The notes: generated by a model from the sequence alone, not told the origin. Positions 49,201-62,000 are shown, counted from the stretch's first letter. The stretch is 64,000 nucleotides of DNA from Congeria kusceri (GCA_027627225.1 CM051024.1:40975225-41039224); one strand, 5' to 3'. A program made the numbers and translations.

Positions 49201-51162
49201 ACTCAGACAAACGGATATGGAAATGATCGATTGTAAGTTAGTCTACTTAAAATAAAATAAAAAACAAAACAAAACAAAAGATGTTAAGTACATTTTCGCA
49301 TGTAAGTAACAAGAATTTGTGGCAAGCATACTATAAATTATAGGTATTAATATAATACCTGCAAGAATAATTGTTTTTTTAGGTTACAGTATTAATATAA
49401 AAGTGGCAATAATCGTTGTAATTTTAGGTATTGCTATACAATGCATTGTATTTCAGTTGTTGGTTGTCTCTGACACGCGGGACAATTTGGGGATTTGTTG
49501 CACCAGCCCTTTTTATCATAATGGTAAACATTCGTTTTGAATTAAAAACATTACTTGTACAGTTTAGCACACTCTAAAAATGAAGTCCATTTATATTGTA
49601 AATTGTATGTGTTAAGCTCTATTTCAAGTTATTATTTTTGTGTTTTCAGGTCAACATTGTTTGCTTGATTCTTGTCATAAAGAAAATGTTAGGAATGAAG
49701 GCCATGGCAAACAAGTCTTCTAAGGAAAAGATCAAGTATGTTTAAATAAATCAAACTGATCTATTTTAAATTATGATACGTGATAGTGGCCAGAGTGATG
49801 CGATATAGTATGTCATACACATTATTGCGAAGTATGAACACACTGCCTAACAAATATAGCAAAACGTAGCAAATACTAGTAATGGACTTTGGGTTTAAAT
49901 ATAATCTGACGTTTTCGCAGAACGAGTCTGCGTTCCCTGTGCGTGCTCGTGCCTCTGATGGGCGTCTCCTGGATACTCGGCATCTTCTACGTTAACGAAT
50001 CAGCCTCCTTCATGCAGTACGTGTTTGCCGTCTGTAACAGCCTGCAGGTAAGTCAAATGCAGTTGTTACACAAGTAAATGCTGACAGTATTGATATGCAA
50101 TGCCACTTTGTCTGAATGCATACGTACTATTAACATTAAACTGCGATATCTTAATTCACTCTGTTAATAAAAGCACCATATACCGAAACAACGTACAGAT
50201 ATACATACATACGGTATTCTTTCAGGGCATTTTCATCTTCATTTTTCACTGTGTGTTGAATAAGCCGGTAAGAATCTTATTTTATGTTCTCATGTTATTT
50301 CACAAATTACATCTAAAGTGATGCATCTATTCTTGGTAGATTTGTATTGTTTTATATGATATTGTTTAAAGTTGTATTGTGATGAAAAACAAAGACAGAA
50401 ATTAAAGTTAGAAATACATAGTATTTATTAAATTGATACTAGTCGTGTTTGTGGTTTAGTAAATATCGTAAAATAAAATAAACCACCAGGAACAATTTCT
50501 AACAGTTGCTTATTTTTACGGCTTACGGAATATATTAAGTTAGACACGTTTATTTAGCTGCCATTACACGAAATGACTCACATGCAACATTGTATCAAAT
50601 GTATATTTTACAGGTCAGAAATGCATGCAGGCCGCTTTTGAAGTGCAATGCTCTGAAAGCAAAGGCGTGTCATAAAAAGGTAACTCTATTGCAAACGATT
50701 TCATGTAGACACGTTTTTCTTCGCAAAATATAAATAAATTGCAAGATAGCCTTTAGTATACTATTAACCCGGATAGGTTTAGACAATATTTCAATACTAT
50801 AGTCTCTCATATATGTTGTTGTTTTGTTTGCATGACATCTCATGATGCTACTGCTTTGTCATCAGCAGAAGCCGTCGACCACACAAAACACAAGTTCAGC
50901 ACTTTCAAGCGGTCTGGAACGCTCAACGGATGTTGTGTCTGATATGTCCATGACCGATGATTTTAAACCATCATCGGACGTTGTTTCCGACACCTCACCG
51001 GATGCGTGCCCTAGAGATGCAAAGGAATTAGCTACTCATCCATCCACAGATAATAGCACTAAACATCCGAAAGGTGCCGTTGCCGATACGACCACTGAAT
51101 ATATCCTTCAACGTTCCTTTGGCAATGTGGTACCCAGGAAGGAACGCCTTGGACAAATCTGA
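40207..51162 (+). CDS. Adhesion G-protein-coupled receptor (sushi-HormR-GAIN-7TM), complete, 22 exons
   Basis: Exons: 40207-40282, 40618-40794, 41251-41424, 41868-41975, 42609-42700, 42976-43176, 45583-45654, 45852-46077, 46420-46501, 46751-46859, 47048-47091, 47343-47466, 47629-47732, 48295-48397, 48647-48797, 49163-49232, 49457-49523, 49650-49735, 49921-50047, 50226-50267, 50614-50679, 50866-51162. They total 2598 nt, 865 residues, with no stop. Order: signal peptide 1-25, sushi 26-84 and 85-142, HormR 143-209, GAIN to 495 with [18 protein letters not shown], 7TM about 496-745, tail of about 120. Cleavage is expected at HL/T, exposing TNFAVLMSP as tethered agonist. TM3 has LCTAIAALLHY, loop 2 [11 protein letters not shown]6 [10 protein letters not shown] and TM7 NSLQGIFIFIF, all typical of family B2. 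Ligand and G protein cannot be inferred. Confidence 0.9.
40618..41424 (+). CDS. Receptor 1 sushi/CCP domains (two exons)
   Basis: Exons 40618-40794 (CGPPANAFTTWF ... VYCYNG ... ITCGNDGTWPKTSC) and 41251-41424 (CRIPSAILNGKL ... VICNRGYQ ... ISCQFNGEWEKASC). Each has the four cysteines, glycine and tryptophan of a complement-control-protein module and phase-1 borders, the usual one-domain-one-exon arrangement. They probably mediate protein binding outside the cell. Confidence 0.9.
41868..42700 (+). CDS. Receptor 1 HormR domain (two exons)
   Basis: Exons 41868-41975 and 42609-42700 encode CCPANTDSRGMTWNELPAG, CHQGFEGVATRKC and SDDGLWERPQYNC. The T..W..LPAG...C..G..G.ATR.C...G.W pattern is the hormone-receptor (HRM) domain that precedes GAIN in many adhesion GPCRs. 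Confidence 0.85.
42249..42487. mobile_element. Miniature inverted-repeat element
   Basis: TGGGTCCGTATCCACAAA at the left end pairs with TTTGTGGATATGGGCCC at the right end. The body of about 200 bases has no ORF. It is in the intron between the two HormR exons. Confidence 0.65.
42870..42935. repeat. Fragment of dispersed repeat family P1
   Basis: CTCGCTTACTAACA, then AAACTCGTTTAATAAAATAT, matches the core of the copies at 5888-6255 and 59150-59485. Only about 65 bases remain. Confidence 0.6.
42976..47466 (+). CDS. Receptor 1 GAIN domain with GPS
   Basis: Seven exons. The first encode a helical part (AEITVLAGSLKTVANIV; SFVQSVSHLVD), later ones the beta part (GPVLSLTISS; PPVKLTFKHM). The GPS is split over 47048-47091 (ACSYWKYG) and 47343-47466 (YWASDGC, then [15 protein letters not shown]). 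The paired cysteines, two tryptophans and the HL/T cleavage triplet are intact, so autoproteolysis is expected. Confidence 0.88.
43225..43860 (-). pseudogene. Transposase-like remnant, possibly Tc1/mariner
   Basis: Less AT-rich than its surroundings. The minus strand shows interrupted pieces: RKEEAFKRCKTIMFECHWRF and SRTGRPWTEQLTRDSVLNIV. The second resembles the S-G-R-P linker after the DNA-binding region of mariner-type transposases. Stops and frame changes break it. It is in the large intron before exon 45583. Identification is tentative. Confidence 0.35.
44725..45430. repeat. Inverted-repeat element in receptor 1 intron
   Basis: AAACCATTTATATTCGTCGG near 44729 and CGTGGGCACTTTAATTCGTG near 44785 pair with the complement of 45360-45420 (AAATCCACAAAATTTAGTGC and CCCCACGATTATAAATGG). 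Between the arms is non-coding DNA. Confidence 0.5.
47629..51162 (+). CDS. Receptor 1 seven-transmembrane region and cytosolic tail
   Basis: TM1 47629-47732 (LVSIIGIALSMACLVM), TM2 48295-48397, TM3 48647-48797, TM4 49163-49232, TM5 49457-49523 and 49650-49735, TM6 49921-50047, TM7 50226-50267. The tail (50614-50679, 50866-51162) is rich in Ser, Thr and Asp and contains the repeated motif STDVVSDMS / SSDVVSDTS. It ends RLGQI, with no PDZ-type terminus. Confidence 0.88.
48228..48275. repeat. (GTT)n microsatellite
   Basis: TTGTTGTTGTTGTTATTGTTGTT just upstream of the TM2 exon acceptor; it partly supplies a weak polypyrimidine context. Confidence 0.8.
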
Positions 51163-53381
51163 GTATATTCCATGACGATATCATTTACAGAAACTCTAAA
51201 ATTACTAAAGAATTCACATACTAAATTGCAATATGCGTATTCATTAATTAATTGCATTACTACATTTACATATAACATACATCGGCAAAATGACGGTTTA
51301 TTGAATATTAGGTTTAATTCCATTACTGTACATTCTAATTTGCAATTTACGACTGTGTTATTTTACGTGTTTTACTTAATACGGTTATCAACTAATTAAA
51401 TTTTGTGTAATACAAATACAAATTCGGCATTAAAATTAAAATTGCTTTTGTATACTTCTTAACAGTATTTGTAAATACCTTTTCTAAAACTTGTACTCTA
51501 CTTTACATTGCGATCATTTTTACTTTTAATTTAAATGATTTCAAGTCGATTCTATTTCAAATATATTAAATATTGTAGATTTGTACTGGTTACCAGAGCC
51601 AGTCACTTGTTATGTCATAACATTGTTAATAAAATGTTTAGGTTGATTAATTCCTGTATGCCTGTTGTTATTGTTAAACTTTTAATATTCAGTCCGAACA
51701 TTTATATTTTGATATTTATGCACTGTTTTATTTCAATTGTGTGTGTAATGTAAATAAAGTACGGTTGTTTTCTATTATTCTGTTTATTACTGATATATTT
51801 CATTCAAGCCACATACGTTGGCTTTAACCAATAAACCAATACAATGATATTCACATAAGAAAATATGTCATCTTTACCATATTGTCGTACCGACTAATAG
51901 GTTTTTAATGAAACGTGGTAATAATAAATATAATTACCAAGCCTAATTGTGCATACTATTGGCCTTATCCGGTTTGTGGATAGTTGACTGTGTAGCGACC
52001 TTTTGGCGGACTGCAAACAAACTACGATTTACGTCTTGTCGGATACAAGTTAACGAAACTTGGTATTTAGGATCCTTGCCTAAAGTTATCGTATTTCCTA
52101 GTTGCGTATACCGTCGGAATGCTTCGGCCCAATGATTTGTTTGAGAGAGTTTCTACCCTTCAATGGTGGGGGATGCATTTTCCAGCGCTTTTTTGTAGTC
52201 ATTATTTAGATTGTGGCTGATAAAAGTATTGGAAGAATGTTCAAGTTAGGAGTTTTTTTGCTGAATTAAACTGAAAATGCACGATATGTATTATAGTGTG
52301 CTTTCAGTACGACCTATAGATATAATTCCGCAGACAAAATATTCGATATCAAATCAATCAAATCAACTAAAACCTATTTGACCGTATATTATTTAACATT
52401 ATTATACCTCACTTTTGTCTACAATGATAAATTCCCATTACCCAAGAAAGAGATATTTTGACTGTCAAAAACATTTTAACCTTGTTTACACGTGACCAAG
52501 CGAAAAGTGATTGACATGTCATTTGACTGCACTTACATGTTGAATGTCAAATAAGGGCAAATAACTGCGTGAGTTGTTTTAGCCGCATCATGAAAATATT
52601 GCCTCCCTTGTTCTAACGTAATATAGTCGTGACGTCACTATTCTATGTTTAAACAAGCGATTCTCTTCAAAGTTAACTGTCAGAAAAACAGTTTGCAAGT
52701 ATTTTTGAACATGAAAGACGATTTAGGCATTCTTCAATCTTGATGGGCAGAATTAACCACGTGATTACCTTTTTTACTCAATGTGATAGGTATAATAAAA
52801 TAAATATCATTTGGCAGCGTGTGGGACATAGATATTGTCAACCATCGAAATAGAATGTCACCACTCTGCATTCGCCTAGGGTGAAATTAAATTGTACACA
52901 GTTAAACAAAAATGAACACCAATAAATACACAAGTTTTATTAAGTTCATAGCAAACATAAATGTGTGTTTGATGAAAAAGGAATGCATAAGTAAACACAA
53001 TTATGCAATTATGCAATAGGATTACAGTACTTTGAAATATGCATATATATATATACTCCATCGTATCAATGAGATTAAAACACTTAAATATTTGCAGAAT
53101 ATACTTATGCATAGTAATTGAGTAAGAAAAATTTTATTCCAGTGACATGTGCATAGCATTTGATAAGCTGTATAATAGTAAATATAATATTAGGGTACAC
53201 CCAGCCCCATATTGGCCCATAAGTCACTTTAAGGTAATTATTAATAAGCCTATATATAATTATATTGTGTGATATAAACATTATATTTGCATGTGACAGT
53301 ACAGATTAGTTTTCAGCCATCAGTACATTATAAATGAAATAGTTAAGGATATATTGTCATCGTTGCATTTATATAACACAC
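51163..53381. other. Intergenic region between convergent receptors
   Basis: Holds the 3' untranslated regions of both receptors. The stretch 52380-52870 contains TTATACCTCACTT, then ATAATAAAATAA and CCATCGAA. These also occur at 31545-31740, so it appears to be a dispersed repeat. No exon seen. Confidence 0.5.
51753..51758 (+). terminator. Polyadenylation signal of receptor 1
   Basis: AATAAA about 590 bases after the stop codon, in an AT-rich 3' region followed by GT-rich DNA. It is the first good signal after the stop in this orientation. Confidence 0.5.
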
Positions 53382-53387
53382 TTTATT
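53382..53387 (-). terminator. Polyadenylation signal of receptor 2
   Basis: AATAAA on the minus strand about 450 bases after the stop codon at 53835-53837. Confidence 0.45.
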
Positions 53388-53834
53388 TGTACTGCAAGGC
53401 AGAACGACATATAAACACATTGGGGTTGACATGACGGAACAACAGACTAAGGAATAATGTGCGATAGCTAACTACTGAGCTTTGTAAGGAAAAACACACG
53501 ATTAGTAATCGGATTACAATTTCCAAATAAGGAATGAAAATACTAAAGACGCGAATAATACAAAGCTTTAAAAAGTGCATATAAATACATGCATACATTA
53601 AGACTGATTGAGGCTGGTATCTGGTTTTATCAGTATGTCACCTTTTTGCTAGTGTGACTATTGACCATTTGATTTAATACTAATTATGACTAATTGACTT
53701 TGCAGCTACATTTTCAAGTTTCATTTGTATTTGCATGTATTTTTGTACACGCATTACGATCCAAACATCATTAATGAACCGTACTTGCCTTTATGTTCAG
53801 TGTTCTTAATTTAACCGATGTAATTGATATTTAC

Positions 53835-56800
53835 TTAATTCAAGTCTGAATCAATGGCTGTTGTGACAGTTTTACTCCTACTCTTGGCCGAATCACTTCT
53901 TCCCAGTAGAGAATATCTGTCAGTGAACCGTACAGCGCGGAGGACAACATTGGCAAAACCGACGGAGGACTTGCGTGATAATGGGATCGGATCTTCGCAT
54001 TTTTTGCCAGTAAGCGTAGCCTTCTTGGACAGTATTCTGTCACGCAGTCTCGAGTAGACATGTTTCTGTGGGGCTTCCGAATTTTCTTCAAATACCTTCA
54101 ATATAACACATAATTAGCCTCATGTTTTCCATATTGTTCATATAAAACGGAGTATATTTGAAAATATAACAGCGCAGTATCACCTGCTACAATGTTGTGG
54201 CGATAGACATATTGATCGGTGATAATAGGCGCCTAGGAAGCAGTGAGTAAATTACTCTGTGTTACAAAGCGCTTTGTTTCGGTATAATAAAGACAATGTT
54301 GCATTCTCTGAATGTTGGTCAGTATTTCCTCGGGTTGACAAAATGCACTATTTATATGATGTTAACTCGTGAATATTTAAGCAACACTATTTCCTCTGGT
54401 TGACAAAATATACTATTTATATAAGGTTAACTCGTGGTTCACAAACCAGTCTTCTTTTATACCGCCTTATGCACCTATCAATTTTTTCCCCAAGGGTGAA
54501 GCGGCGGGCATATACATGACTTGCGACTGAAAGCAATTTCCGACAGGCGGGAATTTGACACGCCGAATGATTCCGGGTCCGGGAAAAAAGTATTTGATTG
54601 GATTTTAGATCCTGGTAATATTGATCCCTGGGCCATTTGAAACACCAATTAAGCATCCCCCATTGAGGGGATTTAGACAAAAATGCATGGCTCAAGGGTG
54701 GGGAATTAGATCCCCCAAAATACAATAAGTCAAATTCCCCTGGGATTGCCCGCCGCTCCCCCCTGGGGGAAGATATGATAGGTGCATTAGTAAATTGTGC
54801 TTGTAACACGAAATCGCGATATGTTTGTCAGAACACATGTAACTCTCATGTATACGTTTAGTAAGATCTTAAGAAATATGTAGTGATACCTCATTGTGAT
54901 TGGTAGTTGATACGTTTTCCGAGTGTGTGTTAACTGAAAAATAAATGTGATTACTGGAATAAACACATTCCTCCGTATGTTCATAAGGTAAAACACTGTG
55001 TAACATGCTCAGAACAAATGTTCCAAAAGTTTAAAGTTATAGGCTGCTCAATTTGCAAACATTAGAAAGGATATAGCAAGTTAAGGAAAGAAGACTATAC
55101 AATGAGGAACGTACACTGAATACAGTCCATTTATCACCCAAAAATAATACAATTTGCAACCCTCATATCTGTCAAGAAACATAAAAACTATCTACTTACA
55201 ACTGCTCTTAAAACTCTTGTTGTTTTTGCTCGTCTTTCGCTAAAATGGGAATGAACAAACTCTGTTAAATACAATGATATAGCAATGAAATAATATGTTC
55301 CACATGCACGTTTTATATAACAGCGTGTAGATAGCATAGAGGAGTTGAGCACTTATGTATATTACCGATGTTGATCTTTCAATCGATTTCAAGTTTTCAC
55401 GTTTTTTGTAGACGTTTTTAACTGCTGTTCTGACCTGTAACAGAGGTTTGTCAGAATAATATATATAAAAGTGTATCATGACATGCGCATTTTGTTTTCT
55501 ATAGACAAAGAACAAAAGATTCTGTCGTTAAATATCCTGCAAACAACTCGAAAACAAAAATCCGAAACTGTTAAATATAGTTCGCATATCGCAAAATTTA
55601 ATGTCAGATCATGTTAGAATCGAACAAAGCGTTGCATCACTGTTGTTTCTTTAACGCCCACGTGACTTAATATCCACGCATCAGAACTTGAACCCATTGT
55701 TTATTAGCCGACAAACAACGATAAATAAAAAGGTATTTCTTAAACAATTGCAAATCATCGAAGTAAATGTTACATTCAACTGGAATCGACGCAAATCTCT
55801 CACCTGTTGGTTGAAAATACAGTTGAATATGAAGATAAATAGCCCCTGAAAGCAAATTGGAAAACAATCAATTAATAAATGAAAACCAGATGCCTGGTGG
55901 CAACATATTGAGCCCGTTGTCAAATAAGCAACTTCGATTGAAATTGTTTTAAAATCACGTTTTATAACAAGCAGATCGTCTTGTATGACCTCCAAGTGTG
56001 ACCTTGACCTTTCAACTAGGTACGCAGGTCTTGTGTGCAACACGCCGCATCCGCATGGTGACCATCTGTGGTAAGTCATATTAACATTCCTTGATGAATA
56101 ATGATTTAACAGTCCGGACAAGCTTTATTATGCCCATATTTGACCTTTGGTCTCTAAGATTGACCTTGACCTTTGATCTACGGACACAGGTCTTGCTTGC
56201 AACGCGCAGTCTCAACACGGTGAAAATATGTGGCAAGTTATTTTAACATTCCCTGATGAATGATGAATTAGCGGTCCGTACAAGCTGTATTATGTCCATA
56301 TTTGACCTTTGACCTCTATTTGTGTCCTTAGTCTTTGAGCGAGGGACAAAGGTCTTGCGTGCGACACGCCATCTCAATACTGAGAACATGTGTGGCATGT
56401 TATTTCTAAATTCTCTATTGAATGACGAATTAACAGTCCTGACAAAATGTATTATGCCCATATTTGACTTCCAAGTGCGACCTTGACCTTTGAGCTAGGG
56501 AAACAAGTCGTGCGTTTGACACGCCGTCTCCACATGGTGAATATTATTTTAATATTATTTTAATATTCCCTGATGAATGATGCACGTACACCAAACCCCC
56601 ACTGTGAAAACTAAGTCGAGCTTACCGAAAACGTGCTCGAATAAATTGGGCCGAAGAAAATCTTAAATATAAATATTAATTAATTATATAAAGAGTATTA
56701 ACATATCGACTTAATGTTGATGTGTATTTCATTTTGTCTGAACTACCTGCAGCGTGTTGAACAACGCAAACAGGTACTGCATGAAGGAGGCTGACTCGTT

Positions 56801-59082
56801 GATGTAGAAGATGCCGAGTATCCAGGAGACGCCCATCAGAGGCACGAGAACACACAGGGAACGCAGGCTCGTTCTGAGACAAGAATCCTTGCACAGTTTA
56901 ACAGACGGTCCAAATACATACTCGACGTTTGAAAAATATCAATTATCTTTAAATGAAGTTAGAAGAAATATGTCACTTCTCGTACAACCTGCTTTACTCT
57001 TTAGCTAACATTCATACATAAATGTAAATATTAATGGTATGCTCGACAATTGGAAGCCAATGGAAACTGGTGTCATAAAATATCTGAGGAGGAGACTGAA
57101 CAATTTAATCGGCCAAATAACGGAAAAGGTTTTATTTTCGTTGCTAATGTGTTGTCCTCTGCACAATACAGTACAATTATATTTCTTAAGTAAATCTAAG
57201 CCGATCTTACTTGATCTTTTCTGTCGATGTCTTGTTGTCCATTGCCTTCATATGAAACATGTTCCTCATTACAAGAGCCAAGCATACAATGTTGAACTGC
57301 AAGAAAAACCTAACGGATTTAAACTACCAAGCATAGAGTGTTGAACTGCAGCAAAAACGTAACAGATTTACAAGAACCAAGCATACAATGTTGAACTGCA
57401 AGAAAAACGTAACCGATTTACAAGAACAATGTTAAACTGCAAGAAAAACGTAACAGATTTACAAGAACCAATCATATAATGTTGAACTGCAAGAAAAACG
57501 TAACAGATTTACAAGAACTAAGCATACAATGTTCAACTGCAATAAAAGCGTAACATATTTACAAGAACCAAACATATATTGTTGAACTGCAAGAAAAACG
57601 TAACAGATTTATAAGAACCAAGCATACAATGTTAAACTGCAAGACAAACTGAACAGACGTCAACGAGGTCTTATTCAAACACCATATACATGTATTACAT
57701 AATACTCTATAAATATGATAACCGATTGCTATATTTGAACTCATTTTACCAGTATAATCACTAGAGCAGGAGCAACGAAGGCCCATATAAGACCACGTGT
57801 CAAAGACAGCCAGCAACTGAAATAGAAATAATAAACAAACAGTTATCTTAAAACACTCGTAAATCAAAACGTCAATTTCTTTTTTAGAAATGAACTGGTA
57901 GTTGTACTTGTATATCAAAAGCTTCTAGCTTACAAATTTTCGTTGCCATAGCCATCAGCCTGTGTAGACAACAAACTTATTCCGACAACAACGGCTGGTG
58001 CAACTGTAACGAACATATGTAGCTCTCAACAAAATGTAAAAATGTGATAGTGAAAATCTCACTTCTTGACTTAATGTAAAATATAAATATATAATCATTG
58101 AAAAAATAAAATATAATATGTAAGTGGCATAAATGTACTTCAAAACACCACCACACTTATATTTACTATTATTTCGTTAACAAAAGTACTGAATTGCTAC
58201 TGAGTGATATTTACCCCATGCTGAAATAAGGAGGGGTTTTAGTCTTGATTTCGTGATGAACACATAAACAACCATAATGGCAATGTCTATTCCTTCTGCC
58301 AGCATCAGACAAAACACTACTAGATATATGTAGTGGAGAAATGCTGCAGTGGTTGCACACAATGCCTAAAATATAATATGGTTCATACATATTGTCTGTT
58401 GTTGTTGTTTACGTTTTACATAATCATGTACTTAAAAGCAAATTAACAATTACAAGTATTCATATTAAAATCAATGAAACTATGGCAATGTATGAAAAGC
58501 CATGTCCTTGTACATAGTCTAACGTCGTATCATAAGCGTCAATGCAATGTTGCAACCAATCGATGACAGTCAACAACAATCAGGTAACAATGTGCAAACC
58601 TTGTTTTCAGTTTTGTCCACTCCAGCTAAGAAAATGATATAGGACAGCAATAGAGCGCCACAAAGGTTCAAGAGCAGGATTGTTCTGTCGCTCTTTAAAA
58701 ACCTGTGTAAAAATATAAGAACAAGTTCGAATGAATACTTCACACATATTGCAACTTTTACTGCTGCTGCTGCTCTTGATACTACTAACGATTCAACAAC
58801 AACTACTACTAAAACTATAACTACTACTACTATTATACAACAACAACTACACCATTTACTAATACTTCTACTCCTGCTGCTGCAGCAACATATATTACAC
58901 CACTTTTACTACTACCACTAAAATAATAACAATTACTACTACTACTACTACTACTACTACTATTGCATATTTATCTACCTCCAGAGATATATGTACGTCA
59001 GCATTGTGGCCAGTAGACATGCCATTGAAATTCCTATTCCCACAGTTGATACGGTTCTTAATGGCATGGACGTTGCGTCAGC
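53835..59082 (-). CDS. Receptor 2 seven-transmembrane region and tail
   Basis: TM1 58979-59082 ([16 protein letters not shown]), TM2 58600-58702, TM3 58215-58365 ([16 protein letters not shown]), TM4 57934-58003, TM5 57750-57816 and 57211-57296, TM6 56747-56873 ([14 protein letters not shown]), TM7 55804-55845 ([14 protein letters not shown]). The tail of about 109 residues is basic ([19 protein letters not shown]), unlike the acidic tail of receptor 1, so the two probably differ in intracellular partners. Confidence 0.88.
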
Positions 59083-62000
59083 CTGTATAAAACAAATATT
59101 AATCACATGCTATACCTTGTTTTCCGCGTAATACAGCCATTACGAATATTTTTATCTTAGACATGTGTAAGATAACGTTTTGAGCGTTTTCATGGGCTTC
59201 ATATTCTTTGACTGACGCATGACGTTATTTTGGTGAAATGACGTCGTTTACATAAAATGACCTCACGTCAGTACACAACTTTGAGGATTTTCCAACTTAT
59301 TTTGTTAAAATTAAAAGTGTTTTGTTTCGTTTAAAAGCATGCGATAAAAAAGATCTGACACTCGTTGTCATTTCATACCATATTTTATTAAACTCATCCA
59401 TGAAATTCGCAAAAGGCCCGCTTACTAACACAATTTCTGAACTCGTTTAATAAAATATGGTATCAAATGACAACTCGTGAAAGATCCTATATATATGTGT
59501 GTAAGCGGAAAAAGCGCATGTTCGTTTCATACGCGACTTTTGTTCCCAATAAAACGTAATGATAATAAATAGAGAAACAGCAATTTACAATTTAATGGCG
59601 TTCGTGTCATATTTAACTTTATACATCGTTCGTTTAATAATTAACTTTTTTTAAACAACACAATTTATTTAATCGATATATTTTTGAAAGCTTTTCAGTC
59701 ACTTAATTTACAAATACCTAATGGCTATGATCTTTGTAACTTTTTTAAAACATAATTTGAAAAGCATTGACAAACCTTAACGAAAGGACTCATCAGGACA
59801 GCAAAATTTGTTAGATGATCGCACTCGCAAACAGTTTTGGTGTCTTCGGACATCTGTAACTTGCACCCGTCACTAGCCCAGTAACCCGTTTCCTGTTTGC
59901 TAAATACACACATAAAATAGTTGTATTGAATTCATAATGTTTTCCTAAAATCGAAAACTAATATTAAAAAGTTTAAAAATACTGCAAATTCATGTATAAC
60001 CGAGTGCTGTTATTGTTTCTATTCATGCATACAATTACCTGCCGTACTTCCAATAACTGCAGACAGGACTTGTAAGGTTTGCCTTCAAATTTAAGAAAAG
60101 AAACACTATAATTTCATTTATTAAACTAGAACAAACTATATACAAACACACATATACATATTCCAGTATAAAAAGCTCCATATCTTGACATTAATTGTTT
60201 GTTAGCTTTAATTAAAATACGAAACATTTACCTGCATACGTTCAAAAGTCAACGACACAGGTGGATCGAGCTTTCCCAAATGATTGGACAGAGACAGCGA
60301 AAGAATTGGTCCATTAAGTGTCTGGTCTTTTTTCTTTATCCTGCATATAATTGAATATTACATTTTATATTTGTTTATATTCACTTTTTATAATTACAGT
60401 GTCCTGTATTATAGGTCGCATAATTGTGTTAATTATTCAAACATGAATCGAACGCAAAAAACACAAAACAAGATGCTGTGTTTGATAAACACACATGCCC
60501 GCGGTTGGTGCTGCATAGCCCATTTCTTGAGCTAAATTAGGTCAAGGTCAAGGTCAAATTGAGTTTGGGTGATATAGGTGGATTGGGAATAGTCATAAGC
60601 AACAACTGTGTAAGTATCCAAGTGTTGTGTTGGTGCTAGACGAAACGGTAAAATAATAAACAAAGAAACAGCCCATTTGAATTATTATAAGTGCAACTTA
60701 GGTGAAGGATAAGGTCAAAGTTAGGTTGGATGATATGAGTGGATTGGGAACGGTCATAAGTAACAACTGTGTAAATATCAAAGTGTTGTTGCAAGCGCTG
60801 TTGGCGCTAGTCGAAACGGTAAAATCCTAGTTAACCAAGAAACAGCCCATTATAATTATTTTAAGTGCAAATTAGGTCAAGATCAAGGTCAAGGTAAGGT
60901 TGGGTGATATGGGTGGATAGGGAATGGTCATAAGCAACAACTGTGTAAGTATCCAAGTGTTGTAGTAAGCGGTGTTCGTGCTAGACAAAACGGTAAAATC
61001 TACTAAACCTTGTCACGGACGGAGGGACGGACGGACGGACGGAAGGACGGACGGACAGGAGAATCATTATACGCCTTCCGCATCAAGATGCCGGTGGCAT
61101 AAAAAACTCACAAACACTTTATTTACGGACAACACTCATACCGGTATACAATCAAAATATATTGTATTGAATGTGTAAGCTACATCCAACTGAAAAAGTC
61201 AAACGAGTAACAATGTGCAAAAAAGTTCAACTTGTTGAAATTAAGAAAAATATATATACCCTGCATTTGTATCTGAAGTATTTGGTAGGACGTGGCTCAT
61301 ATCCTTATAAATCACAACTGTCACAGTGACTTCGTTATCACCTGGCAATGAAACATTGGTACAATTATAAACATGGGTATAAATATAGCGTTATCATTGA
61401 ACATGCAGTGAAATACACATCAATATGCTAATTTAGAAGTACAAAACATTCAGTGTGCAGTACGTGCTGATACACAATAATACCATATCTTGTATAACGA
61501 CAGAAATTTCATGTTTATAACGAGTCCAGGACATTTTATGGAATACATGTACATGAATACATATGTGCAAGGCCAATCAACATATGTACCAACCCATTGC
61601 CTTTGCGTCTAGTCGAATGCTGCTTTCAGAGGTTTTTGCCCAGTTCTGATCGTCTTGCTGATCGGTCTTAATGTCTGCGTAAGGGAAGACAATGTCTTGC
61701 TTCTTTATTTTATTCACCTCAAGTGCAACGTTTTTCTGCACAATTGTAAAGTTCGTGAAACCTGCCTCGCCTGCCTCAACTTTCTCCCGTAGAGCAACTC
61801 CGATTTTGTCCACTGACGCTAACATGTTTTCTCCACCAGTACTTTTCTGAAAATGACAATAATAACAGATATGTTTTTAAATGTATTATCACATATTTCA
61901 GATTATTATTTGAAATAATAACTGCGACTTTATAAAAACGATCTAAATCCAATTCAATAGTGTATAGTCAAGTATAGTCAAGTCCCGGTAATGTTTCCTA

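Noticed and set aside
54417..54809. 130-codon minus-strand open frame between receptor 2 exons
   Set aside because: It lies in an intron, contains GGGG/CCCC-rich low-complexity DNA and has no recognisable domain or splice continuity with neighbours.
57268..57656. CRISPR-like array (short units in a row)
   Set aside because: Units are contiguous, with no unique spacers, and derive from a host exon; the DNA is eukaryotic.
57559..57918. 119-codon open frame as a separate gene
   Set aside because: It is the TM4-TM5 exon 57750-57816 plus minisatellite; the repeats give a fortuitously open frame.
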